From UBA1738 sp045577675 (GTDB taxonomy: Bacteria > Bacillota > Clostridia > UBA1381): DNA of 17,145 bases. The position numbers and the translations under genes are program-made. The notes under the pieces are model-generated. The model was not told where the DNA came from. It made no database searches and saw only the letters and a program-made list of their open reading frames with translations. Positions 7,556-14,360 of the stretch are shown one piece after another. Location of the stretch: contig JAZNIV010000024.1 of the NCBI GenBank assembly GCA_045577675.1, positions 1-17,145 on the forward strand. Direction: 5' to 3'. Position 1 is the first letter of the stretch. The number at the start of each line of letters is the position of its first letter.

Positions 7556-7789
7556 CTATACCGATACTAAAATGTTGCCGGTATCTTCACTGCGTAGTGC
7601 AATAACGGCACCCCGTATCAGGTATGCTACAGGGTCTCCGCCCGGACTTTTAAGTACACACTCAACTAAAGTACCCTCTATAAGGCCTATGTCCTGCAGT
7701 CGGCGGCGGATGGCTCCCTCCGACATAAGACTGCCTACCTTCGCCCGCTGTCCTACCTCAAGGTCAGTAAGGCTGCATATATTATTCAT
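7556..7789 (-). CDS. feoA: Ferrous iron transport protein A (small SH3-like partner of FeoB)
   Basis: This 77-residue cytoplasmic protein has the FeoA pattern: an N-terminal 'LTDLEVGQRAKVGSL' strand, the 'RRRLQDIGLIEGTLVECV' helix-turn-strand with the family's near-invariant L-x-x-x-G-L-x-x-G arrangement, and a final 'GAVIALRSEDTGNILV' strand. FeoA is thought to bind the FeoB G domain and support iron uptake. A GAGGTG ribosome site lies about 9 bases before the ATG. feoB follows after 13 bases, so the two should be one transcript. No FeoC-like gene is present. Its size and position leave little doubt. Confidence 0.94.
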   Translation of the reverse strand: MNNICSLTDLEVGQRAKVGSLMSEGAIRRRLQDIGLIEGTLVECVLKSPGGDPVAYLIRGAVIALRSEDTGNILVSV

Positions 7790-7836
7790 AAAACAAACAC
7801 CTCAATTTTATTTTTCGGGAAATTTTATTTCCTGTA

Positions 7837-7870
7837 ATTATAGTATGAATAGTGATTTTATGTGTTACAA
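7837..7870 (-). promoter_or_regulatory. feoA: Probable feoAB promoter region
   Basis: On the minus strand TTGTAA (7870-7865) lies 17 bases before CATACT (7847-7842), and a perfect TATAAT (7842-7837) follows but with no good -35 at normal spacing. Either -10 could be used. I see no clear Fur or DtxR-type operator here, so iron control is expected from the gene family but not shown by the sequence. Confidence 0.4.
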
Positions 7871-7887
7871 TATATAAGATAAATGCA

Positions 7888-7968
7888 GTAAATTTACATA
7901 ATACAAAATAACATAATACAATGTCTTTTGTTTGATTTCCTACAAATAACCGCAAAAGGATGTCTTTT
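7888..7968. repeat. Cluster of short repeats between feoA and the AEC carrier gene
   Basis: Within this AT-rich gap I see a perfect 10-base palindrome GTAAATTTAC (7888-7897). An 11-base direct repeat ACATAATACAA occurs at 7896-7906 and 7911-7921, 15 bases apart. ATGTCTTTT occurs at 7921-7929 and 7960-7968, the second copy just before the carrier's -35. They could be regulator sites for either divergent gene, or simply low-complexity sequence. Confidence 0.4.
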
Positions 7969-7971
7969 TAC

Positions 7972-8000
7972 TTGATATTAAAGCTGCAATACAGTATAAT
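7972..8000 (+). promoter_or_regulatory. Promoter of the AEC carrier gene
   Basis: TTGATA (7972-7977), a 17-base spacer and a perfect TATAAT (7995-8000). The leader is about 26 bases and contains GGGAG (8022-8026), 7 bases before the ATG at 8034. Confidence 0.8.
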
Positions 8001-8033
8001 AAAGCTATAAAATATATTTTTGGGAGAATTATA

Positions 8034-8945
8034 ATGGAACTTAGCAGAATAGTTTTTATACAGGTTTTGATAATATTTATTTTGATGGGAGTGGGCTTTG
8101 TTTGTTCCAAGGCAAAGCTGATTGATGAAAAAGGAACACGCCAGATGACAGATATACTTCTTATGATAGTTATGCCGTGCGTACTTATTAAGGCATACCA
8201 GAAGGAATTTTCGCCTGAGCTGATTATGGGGCTTTTGCTTGCTGCGCTTTTTGCCCTGATTATTCACGTTGTCGGAATTGTTATCAGTACGTTGGTTTTT
8301 AAAAAGGAAGAAAGCCTTAAATACCGCGTGAGCATATTTTCGTCGGTTTATTCAAACTGCGGTTTTATGGCAATTCCGCTTTTATCGGCAGCGGTAGGTG
8401 CTGACGGCGTTTTTTACGGCTCTGCATACCTTGCAGTTTTCACAATAATTACCTGGACTCACGGAATTTGCCTTTACAGCGGAAGCTTAAAGGAAATTTC
8501 CATAAAAAGAATACTTAAAAATCCCGGAATAATAGGCACAGTCATAGCCATAATCCTCTTTGTTACGGGGATTAAGCTGCCGTATGTAATAGGTGAGAGT
8601 GTATCTTATATAGCAGGACTTAATACTCCGCTTGCGATGCTTGTTACCGGTGCATACCTCACAAAGGTGGATTTTAAGAAAGCATTAAACAATGCATCAA
8701 TTTACGTGGTTTCACTGCTGCGTCTTGTTGTAATTCCGATAATTGCGGTTATTATTGCAAGGCTCGCCGGAATTGAGCCGCTTATTGCAAAGTCGGTTTT
8801 GATTTCAGCGGCTTGCCCGACAGCGGCAATCGCAGCACTTTTTGCTACAAAATATAATCTTGATTCAACCTATGCGGCAGAGGCTGTGTCGGTTACAACA
8901 GTTCTTTCAGTTATAACAATTCCGCTTGTTCTTTTGCTATTCTGA
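8034..8945 (+). CDS. AEC (auxin efflux carrier) family membrane transporter
   Basis: The 303-residue protein consists of about ten hydrophobic segments in two halves, the layout of the bacterial AEC/BART carriers. The conserved 'SNCGFMAIPL' motif lies near residue 110 in the fourth segment, and the second half ends with 'AACPTAAIAALFATKYNLD', also typical, where the family often shows 'P(T/S)A' followed by an aliphatic helix. Bacterial relatives move organic acids such as malate or malonate, or amino acids, but the substrate here cannot be told from sequence or neighbours. The gene has its own promoter. I find no terminator after its stop, so some transcription may continue into the pyrophosphatase gene. 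It diverges from feoA, but nothing links the two in function. Confidence 0.85.
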   Translation: MELSRIVFIQVLIIFILMGVGFVCSKAKLIDEKGTRQMTDILLMIVMPCVLIKAYQKEFSPELIMGLLLAALFALIIHVVGIVISTLVFKKEESLKYRVSIFSSVYSNCGFMAIPLLSAAVGADGVFYGSAYLAVFTIITWTHGICLYSGSLKEISIKRILKNPGIIGTVIAIILFVTGIKLPYVIGESVSYIAGLNTPLAMLVTGAYLTKVDFKKALNNASIYVVSLLRLVVIPIIAVIIARLAGIEPLIAKSVLISAACPTAAIAALFATKYNLDSTYAAEAVSVTTVLSVITIPLVLLLF

Positions 8946-8991
8946 TTAGAATCTATACAATGAACAAAAACAGGAAATTTTGGTTAAATTA

Positions 8992-9020
8992 TTGACAATC
9001 TTTAAAAAAAGTGCTAAAAT
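8992..9020 (+). promoter_or_regulatory. Promoter of the membrane pyrophosphatase gene
   Basis: A perfect TTGACA (8992-8997), a 17-base spacer and TAAAAT (9015-9020). Transcription would begin near 9027, after the GTG at 9011 that would otherwise extend the open frame. This rules out the longer reading and leaves a leader of about 38 bases. Confidence 0.8.
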
Positions 9021-9030
9021 ACAAAGCACT
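9010..9030. repeat. Inverted repeat around the -10 of the pyrophosphatase promoter
   Basis: AGTGC (9010-9014) and GCACT (9026-9030) are perfect complements across 11 bases and bracket the -10 element TAAAAT. The position suits an operator, but five-base arms can arise by chance. Confidence 0.35.
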
Positions 9031-9051
9031 ATATAATATTAAAACACTTGA

Positions 9052-9059
9052 AAGGGTGG
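9052..9059 (+). promoter_or_regulatory. Ribosome binding site that sets the pyrophosphatase start
   Basis: AAGGGTGG lies 5 bases before the ATG at 9065, which supports that start over the in-frame GTG at 9011. Confidence 0.7.
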
Positions 9060-9064
9060 TATTT

Positions 9065-11134
9065 ATGGAAACAGGGCTGGCGCTCATAACTTTTTTGGGT
9101 GCATTACTGGCACTGCTTTTTGCTTTTATTATGGCAAAAAAGGTATTTAGATTTTCAGAAGGCACTGATAAAATGAAAAAAATTGCCGAATACATCAGGA
9201 CAGGTGCAAATGCATACCTGAAAAGACAGTATAAGGTTGTTGCAATTTTCTTTGCCGTGATGTTTGTTATTCTGTTTGTTATGTCACGGCTTGGGCTACT
9301 TTCGGTTTACGTGCCGTTTGCATTCATTACAGGCGGATGCTACTCAGCACTTGCAGGCTTTGTGGGAATGAAGATTGCCACAAGTGCAAATGCAAGAACA
9401 GCAAATGCTTGTACCGAAAGCCTGAATAAAGGTCTTAACGTTGCGTTTTCTGCAGGCTCGGTAATGGGCTTTACCGTTGTAGGTCTTGGACTTTTTGATA
9501 TTTCGGTATGGTTTATGCTTTTAAGGTTTGTTTTTAAATGCGATATTCAGACGATTGCAGCAACTATGGTTACATTTGGAATGGGTGCATCATCAATGGC
9601 ACTTTTTGCACGTGTAGGCGGCGGAGTGTTTACAAAGGCTGCTGATGTAGGTGCTGACCTTGTTGGTAAGGTTGAGGCAGGAATACCGGAGGACGACCCG
9701 AGAAATCCGGCAGTTATTGCAGATAACGTGGGCGACAATGTCGGTGACGTTGCAGGTATGGGTGCTGACCTTTATGAGTCATATTTCGGCTCAATCGTAT
9801 CTGCCTGTGCCTTGGGTGTTGCAGCACTTGGTACTATCGAGGCTCTGGCAGCTCCTATGCTTATGGCAACACTTGGAATTGTTGCTTCGCTAATAGGTTC
9901 TTTCTTTGTAAAAACAGGCGAAAAGGCAGAACAAAAGCTGCTTTTGAAGGCATTGAGCCGTGGCACAAATTTAAGTGCGATTTTGGTTGCTATAGGTGCA
10001 TTTCCGCTTGTATGGTTTGTGCTTGGAAAGGAAAATATAAGTCTTTACATTGCTATTTTGTCGGGACTTTTAGCAGGTGTGCTGATTGGTCATGCAACCG
10101 AATACTTTACTTCGGACACATATAGGCCTACAAAGAAGCTTGCGTCAACGTCCGAGACAGGTTCTGCAACAATTATAATCGGCGGAATGAGTCTTGGGAT
10201 GCTGTCTACTGCACTTCCTATTGTAATTATTGCAGCTTGTATACTGATTGCATATTTTGTCGGCGGAAATGGTGAGCCAGGTATGGGACTTTACGGAATA
10301 GCTCTTGCGGCGGTAGGAATGCTTTCCACTTTGGGAATTACACTTGCAACAGACGCATACGGCCCTGTTGCGGATAATGCGGGCGGTATTGCAGAAATGT
10401 CCGGTCTTGACCACTCTGTTCGCGACAGGACCGATGCCCTTGATTCTCTCGGAAACACTACTGCAGCAACAGGAAAGGGCTTTGCTATCGGTTCTGCTGC
10501 CCTTACTGCACTTGCACTTGTTGCTTCGTATGTTGACAGGATTAAGATGGAGGGCTTTGCTCTTGATATGAGCCTTATGAATCCGACAGTTTTAGTCGGT
10601 TTGTTTATCGGCGGCTGTCTGCCTTTTGTGTTTGCGGCACTGACCATGGAATCTGTCGGACGTGCGGCACAGAGTATTGTTGTTGAAGTAAGGCGTCAGT
10701 TTAAGGAAATAAAGGGCATTATGACAGGTGAAAAGGAGGCTGATTATGCTTCTTGTATCGACATCTGCACAAAGGCAAGTCTTAACGAAATGATTCTTCC
10801 TACCCTTATTGCTGTTATTGTTCCTGTTGCAACAGGCTTGCTGTTAGGACCTAATGGTGTTGTGGGAATGCTTGCAGGTGCTACGGTAACAGGATTTTTG
10901 CTTGCAATTTTAATGTCCAATGCAGGCGGTGCATGGGATAACGCAAAAAAATATATTGAGAGCGGAGTTTTCGGAGGAAAGGGCAGCAGCTGCCATAAAG
11001 CAGCAGTTGTCGGTGATACCGTCGGCGACCCCTTTAAGGACACATCAGGCCCGTCAATCAATATTCTTATAAAGCTATTGTCAACTGTATCAATAGTTTT
11101 TGCATCGCTTGTGGCAAGCTTCCACTTGTTCTGA
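9065..11134 (+). CDS. hppA: Membrane-bound ion-translocating pyrophosphatase, potassium-dependent, probably Na+-pumping
   Basis: The enzyme hydrolyses cytoplasmic pyrophosphate and uses the energy to export Na+ or H+. The 689 residues contain many membrane helices and the family signatures: GGGVFTKAADVGADLVGKVE (about 185-204), EDDPRNPAVIADNVGDNVGD (209-228), TDAYGPVADNAGGIAEMSGL (429-448), and a C-terminal DTVGDPFKDTSGPS. In GNTTAATGKG (463-472) the alanine after NTT and the glycine three residues on replace the lysine and threonine of potassium-independent enzymes, so it should need K+. Glu238 in ADLYESY is where Na+-pumping enzymes such as that of Thermotoga carry their gate glutamate, whereas plant-type H+ pumps have it one helical turn later. 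A dual Na+/H+ pump is the main alternative. The ATG at 9065 was chosen because the promoter -10 lies downstream of the alternative GTG at 9011. The unit ends at a strong terminator. Confidence 0.95.
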   Translation: METGLALITFLGALLALLFAFIMAKKVFRFSEGTDKMKKIAEYIRTGANAYLKRQYKVVAIFFAVMFVILFVMSRLGLLSVYVPFAFITGGCYSALAGFVGMKIATSANARTANACTESLNKGLNVAFSAGSVMGFTVVGLGLFDISVWFMLLRFVFKCDIQTIAATMVTFGMGASSMALFARVGGGVFTKAADVGADLVGKVEAGIPEDDPRNPAVIADNVGDNVGDVAGMGADLYESYFGSIVSACALGVAALGTIEALAAPMLMATLGIVASLIGSFFVKTGEKAEQKLLLKALSRGTNLSAILVAIGAFPLVWFVLGKENISLYIAILSGLLAGVLIGHATEYFTSDTYRPTKKLASTSETGSATIIIGGMSLGMLSTALPIVIIAACILIAYFVGGNGEPGMGLYGIALAAVGMLSTLGITLATDAYGPVADNAGGIAEMSGLDHSVRDRTDALDSLGNTTAATGKGFAIGSAALTALALVASYVDRIKMEGFALDMSLMNPTVLVGLFIGGCLPFVFAALTMESVGRAAQSIVVEVRRQFKEIKGIMTGEKEADYASCIDICTKASLNEMILPTLIAVIVPVATGLLLGPNGVVGMLAGATVTGFLLAILMSNAGGAWDNAKKYIESGVFGGKGSSCHKAAVVGDTVGDPFKDTSGPSINILIKLLSTVSIVFASLVASFHLF

Positions 11135-11141
11135 TAATTTG

Positions 11142-11175
11142 TGTCTGCTGACAAAAAAGTCAGCAGACATTTTTT
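11142..11175 (+). terminator. Rho-independent terminator after hppA
   Basis: An 11-base-pair perfect stem (11142-11152 with 11159-11169), a loop of six A and a run of six T. It starts 7 bases after the hppA stop and isolates it from the rhamnose locus. Confidence 0.93.
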
Positions 11176-11185
11176 GTTTGTAGGA

Positions 11186-11214
11186 TTGAAAAGGTGTTTT
11201 GTGTATGCTATAAT
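11186..11214 (+). promoter_or_regulatory. Promoter of the AraC-type regulator gene
   Basis: TTGAAA (11186-11191), a 17-base spacer and TATAAT (11209-11214) with an extended TGC in front. Its -10 surroundings closely resemble those of the rhaA promoter. Confidence 0.8.
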
Positions 11215-11240
11215 GAAAAAAACGAAAAAATGGTGGTTGT

Positions 11241-12215
11241 ATGGTAGATTATAGAATACTAAAAAAGCTGACACCGGTAACCGAGGAAGAAAAGCTTATT
11301 TTGAGTGGAGAAAATAAAATAAACGAAAAGCTTTACATGGCGAAAGAAAGTAGTATTGTTAACAGTGAGCTGCTTTTGGAAAAAGGAAAGCTTATAACGG
11401 TCAGAACCCACACCAGATTTATAGACTTTCCTGAGCACAGTCATGACTATATTGAAGCTGTTTATATGTGTTCCGGCAGTACTGAGCATACCATAAACGG
11501 AAGGGCTGTACGTTTATGCGAGGGAGAGCTTCTTTTCTTAAGCAGACGGGCTAAGCATTCAATAAAAAAAGCCGGTGAAAATGATATTGCAGTTAATTTT
11601 ATAATTCTTCCTGAATTCTTTGAAAATTCTATGTCTGTTCTGGGCGATGATGACACACCTATAAAGAAATTTATGACAGATTGCCTGTGTTTAAGCGGTG
11701 GTCCTGATTTTCTGCATTTTAGAATTGCAGATGTTCTGCCAATTCAGAATTTAATTGAAAATCTGATCTGGACTCTTTTATACGATGTTAAAAATAAAAG
11801 AAGTGTTGCCAGAGCAACAATGGAGCTTTTGTTCAAACAGATTTTGAGCTATACCGACCTTCTTGAATACGGAAATCCAAACGAAGAGGTTATAGTTTCG
11901 ATTCTTCGGTATATAGAGGATAATTTTAAAAACGGTGCCCTTTGTGATGTGGCAGACTCTCTTCATTATGATTTAAGCTGGCTATCAAGAGAAATAAAGA
12001 AAAGAACAGGGATGACCTATACTGAGCTTCTCCAGAAAAAGCGGTTATCTCAGGCAGCGTTTTATCTCTCAGATACCGACCTTAAAATAAACCATATATC
12101 TAATCTTGTCGGATATGACAACACAAGTTACTTTTATAGACTGTTTCAGAAGCAATATGGTGTAACTCCTAAGAAATTCAGGGATGAAAAAAGAACAAAT
12201 AAGGACATATTTTAG
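11241..12215 (+). CDS. AraC family transcriptional regulator, likely activator of the rhamnose genes
   Basis: The 324-residue protein has an N-terminal cupin sensor domain (about 50-130, with HSHDY at 66-70 and GELLFLSRRAKH at 95-106) and a C-terminal AraC DNA-binding domain (about 215-318) with two helix-turn-helix units. The second unit ends in 'ISNLVGYDNTSYFYRLFQKQYGVTPKKFR', the AraC signature. It probably senses L-rhamnose or a derived sugar and switches on rhaADB, which starts 75 bases downstream on the same strand. That role is inferred from position, as RhaR and RhaS of enteric bacteria belong to the same family. The ATG at 11241 follows GGTGG by four bases. There is no terminator between it and rhaA, so some readthrough is possible. 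It is not similar enough by eye to RhaS or RhaR to assign either name. Confidence 0.88.
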   Translation: MVDYRILKKLTPVTEEEKLILSGENKINEKLYMAKESSIVNSELLLEKGKLITVRTHTRFIDFPEHSHDYIEAVYMCSGSTEHTINGRAVRLCEGELLFLSRRAKHSIKKAGENDIAVNFIILPEFFENSMSVLGDDDTPIKKFMTDCLCLSGGPDFLHFRIADVLPIQNLIENLIWTLLYDVKNKRSVARATMELLFKQILSYTDLLEYGNPNEEVIVSILRYIEDNFKNGALCDVADSLHYDLSWLSREIKKRTGMTYTELLQKKRLSQAAFYLSDTDLKINHISNLVGYDNTSYFYRLFQKQYGVTPKKFRDEKRTNKDIF

Positions 12216-12228
12216 CAAAATAAGGGTA

Positions 12229-12257
12229 TAGAAAAAGCCGGGTGTATATGCTATGAT
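12229..12257 (+). promoter_or_regulatory. rhaA: Probable rhaADB promoter with weak -35
   Basis: TAGAAA (12229-12234, four of six consensus bases), a 17-base spacer and TATGAT (12252-12257) preceded by an extended TGC. The weak -35 fits an activator-dependent promoter. GTGTATA is repeated at 12242-12248 and 12258-12264, and GGTATA occurs at 12225-12230, which could be regulator contacts. Confidence 0.5.
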
Positions 12258-12290
12258 GTGTATAGTATATAAACTGAGAGGAGTATCTTT

Positions 12291-13523
12291 ATGACAAGAT
12301 ATGAAAGTGCAAAAGAGATTTATAAAAAGATTGGTGTTGATTGTGAAGCTGCAATAAATACCTTAAAGGATGTTACAATTTCAATTCACTGCTGGCAGGG
12401 AGATGATGTTTGCGGATTTGATTCTGAAGGATCGTTGTCCGGAGGAATTCAGACAACGGGTAACTATCCGGGAAGAGCACGAACTCCGGAAGAGCTTATG
12501 GCAGATTTTGATAAGGTGCTGTCACTTCTTCCCGGCAAAAAAAAGCTTAATCTTCATGCTTGCTACGCTATAATAGATGACGGGGCAGACAGGGATACCA
12601 TTAAGCCAAAGCATTTTAAAAAATGGGTGGACTTTGCTAAGGAAAGAGGAATGGGTATTGATTTCAATCCAACCTTTTTCTCTCATCCTATGGTAAAGGA
12701 TGACCTTACCTTATCATCTCCTGAGGAGGAGGTTCGCTCCTTCTGGGTAAGGCATGCCAAGGCTTGTCTTGAAATTTCTGAGTATTTTGCAAATGAAACC
12801 GGTGAGCCTTGTGTAATGAATATCTGGATTCCTGACGGTTATAAGGATATTCCGGCAGACCGTTTTTCTCCAAGATTGAGATTTAAAAAGTCATTAGATG
12901 AAATCTTATCGATTCCATATGATAAAAGCAAGGTTTATGTAACCTTGGAATCCAAGGTTTTCGGAATTGGTCTTGAAGCATATACGGTTGGCTCCGCAGA
13001 ATTCTGTTTAAGCTATTCTTCCTATAAGGGGATAACGCCTCTTATGGATAATGGTCATTATCACCCGACTGAAATGGTTTCTGATAAAATATCCGCACTT
13101 CTTTTGTTTAACGAAAAAATAGCACTACATATTACGCGACCAATGCGTTGGGATAGTGACCATGCTGTTTTGTTTGATGATGAAACGAAAGAAATTGCAA
13201 AGGAAATCGTAAGAAATGATGCACTTGACAGAGTGTTTATCGCAACTGATTATTTCGATGCTTCCATCAATCGTATTTCAGCATGGGTAACCGGTGTAAG
13301 AAATGTTCAAAAGGCTTTGCTTTTTGCTCTGCTTCAGCCTAATAATGATCTTAAAGCTCTTCAGGAAAGCGGAAGCTTCACCGAGCTTATGGTTAAACAG
13401 GAAGAACTTAAATGTATGCCGTTTGGCGACGTTTGGGATGAATTCTTAACAAGATGCGATGTGGAAAAAGATTACTTTAAAGAAATTATGAAATATGAAA
13501 GGGAAGTATTGGTGAACAGATGA
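12291..13523 (+). CDS. rhaA: L-rhamnose isomerase
   Basis: RhaA converts L-rhamnose to L-rhamnulose, the first step of the phosphorylated rhamnose pathway, in the cytoplasm. The 410 residues match the family length (419 in E. coli). The opening block HCWQGDDVCGFD (33-44) and GNYPGRARTPEEL (57-69) are characteristic. The metal ligands can be placed by a constant offset of 14 from the E. coli enzyme: Glu220 (TLESK), Asp253 (MDNGHYHP), His280 (ALHITRP) and Asp320 (ATDYFD), so the two-metal active site is intact. GAGAGGAG sits 7 bases before the ATG. The stop overlaps the rhaD start (ATGA), so the two are translationally coupled. The order regulator, isomerase, aldolase, kinase differs from the rhaBAD order of E. 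coli but contains the same three enzymes. Confidence 0.96.
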   Translation: MTRYESAKEIYKKIGVDCEAAINTLKDVTISIHCWQGDDVCGFDSEGSLSGGIQTTGNYPGRARTPEELMADFDKVLSLLPGKKKLNLHACYAIIDDGADRDTIKPKHFKKWVDFAKERGMGIDFNPTFFSHPMVKDDLTLSSPEEEVRSFWVRHAKACLEISEYFANETGEPCVMNIWIPDGYKDIPADRFSPRLRFKKSLDEILSIPYDKSKVYVTLESKVFGIGLEAYTVGSAEFCLSYSSYKGITPLMDNGHYHPTEMVSDKISALLLFNEKIALHITRPMRWDSDHAVLFDDETKEIAKEIVRNDALDRVFIATDYFDASINRISAWVTGVRNVQKALLFALLQPNNDLKALQESGSFTELMVKQEELKCMPFGDVWDEFLTRCDVEKDYFKEIMKYEREVLVNR

Positions 13524-14335
13524 TGAAGAATATAATGAATGCACCATTTGTTGCTGAAATGTGTAAAGCAACGGCAAATATGTATAGACTTGGCTGGGAT
13601 GAACGAAATGGTGGTAATATCAGCTATATGCTGGAGGAAACCGAAGTTTCGGAATACCTTGATTTAAATAGTGTTATCCGCACAATTCCGATAGGGTTTA
13701 AGGCGGAAGCTCTTATCGGTAAAATATTTATTGTAACAGGTACCGGAAAATACTTTAAAAATGTCGAAGCTGACCCTGAAAATAATCTTGGAATTATCCG
13801 TATCGGAAAAGACGGGGAAACAGCGGAGCTTTTATGGGGATATAATGACGGCGGAATATTTACCTCAGAGCTTCCTGCACACCTTATGAGCCATATGGCA
13901 AGACTTAGTGTTGATAGCAGTAACCGCATTATAATGCATACTCATCCAACAAATACTCTTGCAATGAATCATATTCACGAGCTTGATGAAAAGAAGATTA
14001 CTCATACACTTTGGGAAATGTGCACAGAATGTATTGTGGTATTTCCTGATGGAATCGGTGTTCTTCCGTGGATGGTTTGCGGAAATAACGAAATTGGTAT
14101 AGCGACTGCAGAGAAAATGAAGGAATTCCGCCTTGTGATATGGGGACTTCACGGAATATACGGTGCAGGTAAGAATATGGATGAAGCCTTCGGACTTATA
14201 GAAACGGTTGAAAAGGCCGCAGAGCTTTATATGCTAACATCTCACACAAAGAGGATAAATACTATAACAGACGACAATCTGCGTGCCGTTGCAAAAGCGT
14301 TCGGTCTTAATTTTAGAGAAGATTTTTTGAATTAG
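13520..14335 (+). CDS. rhaD: L-rhamnulose-1-phosphate aldolase (class II, zinc)
   Basis: RhaD splits L-rhamnulose-1-phosphate into dihydroxyacetone phosphate, which enters glycolysis, and L-lactaldehyde. The 271 residues compare with 274 in E. coli. The substrate loop RNGGNIS (29-35) is present. The catalytic Glu117 (SELPAH) is conserved, and the zinc ligands His140, His142 (MHTHPTN) and His211 (WGLHG) fall within one residue of E. coli His141, His143 and His212. This separates it from fuculose-phosphate aldolase and ribulose-phosphate epimerase, which are shorter relatives of the same fold. It starts at ATG 13520, overlapping the rhaA stop by four bases; a second ATG follows immediately at 13523 and could also serve. 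GGTGA upstream is a modest ribosome site, which fits coupling to rhaA translation. Confidence 0.95.
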   Translation: MMKNIMNAPFVAEMCKATANMYRLGWDERNGGNISYMLEETEVSEYLDLNSVIRTIPIGFKAEALIGKIFIVTGTGKYFKNVEADPENNLGIIRIGKDGETAELLWGYNDGGIFTSELPAHLMSHMARLSVDSSNRIIMHTHPTNTLAMNHIHELDEKKITHTLWEMCTECIVVFPDGIGVLPWMVCGNNEIGIATAEKMKEFRLVIWGLHGIYGAGKNMDEAFGLIETVEKAAELYMLTSHTKRINTITDDNLRAVAKAFGLNFREDFLN

Positions 14336-14344
14336 TTTTAATCT

Positions 14345-14350
14345 GAAAGG
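14345..14350 (+). promoter_or_regulatory. Ribosome binding site that sets the rhaB start
   Basis: GAAAGG lies 10 bases before the ATG at 14361 but only one base before an in-frame TTG at 14352, so the ATG is the likelier start. Confidence 0.65.
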
Positions 14351-14360
14351 TTTGAAATAT

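Noticed and set aside
7521..7877. 118-codon plus-strand open frame across feoA and its upstream region
   Set aside because: It lies antisense to feoA, has no ribosome site or recognisable motif, and its composition is that of a shadow frame.
7790..8033. Fur or DtxR box upstream of feoAB
   Set aside because: I looked for the usual GATAAT-type dyad and the TTAGG-type site on both strands and found neither convincingly.
7968..8267. 99-codon minus-strand open frame at the start of the AEC carrier gene
   Set aside because: It is antisense to a clear membrane carrier and its promoter; the lysine- and asparagine-rich product has no motif.
9011..9064. N-terminal extension of the pyrophosphatase from GTG 9011
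   Set aside because: The -10 element (9015-9020) lies inside it, so the transcript starts downstream of that codon, and a good ribosome site precedes ATG 9065.
10744..11274. 176-codon minus-strand open frame opposite the 3' end of hppA
   Set aside because: It is antisense to conserved hppA motifs and runs through the hppA terminator; no ribosome site supports it.
12216..12290. Catabolite-responsive (cre) site upstream of rhaA
   Set aside because: No stretch matches the TGNAANCGNTNNCA pattern; the region is mostly TATA-type sequence.
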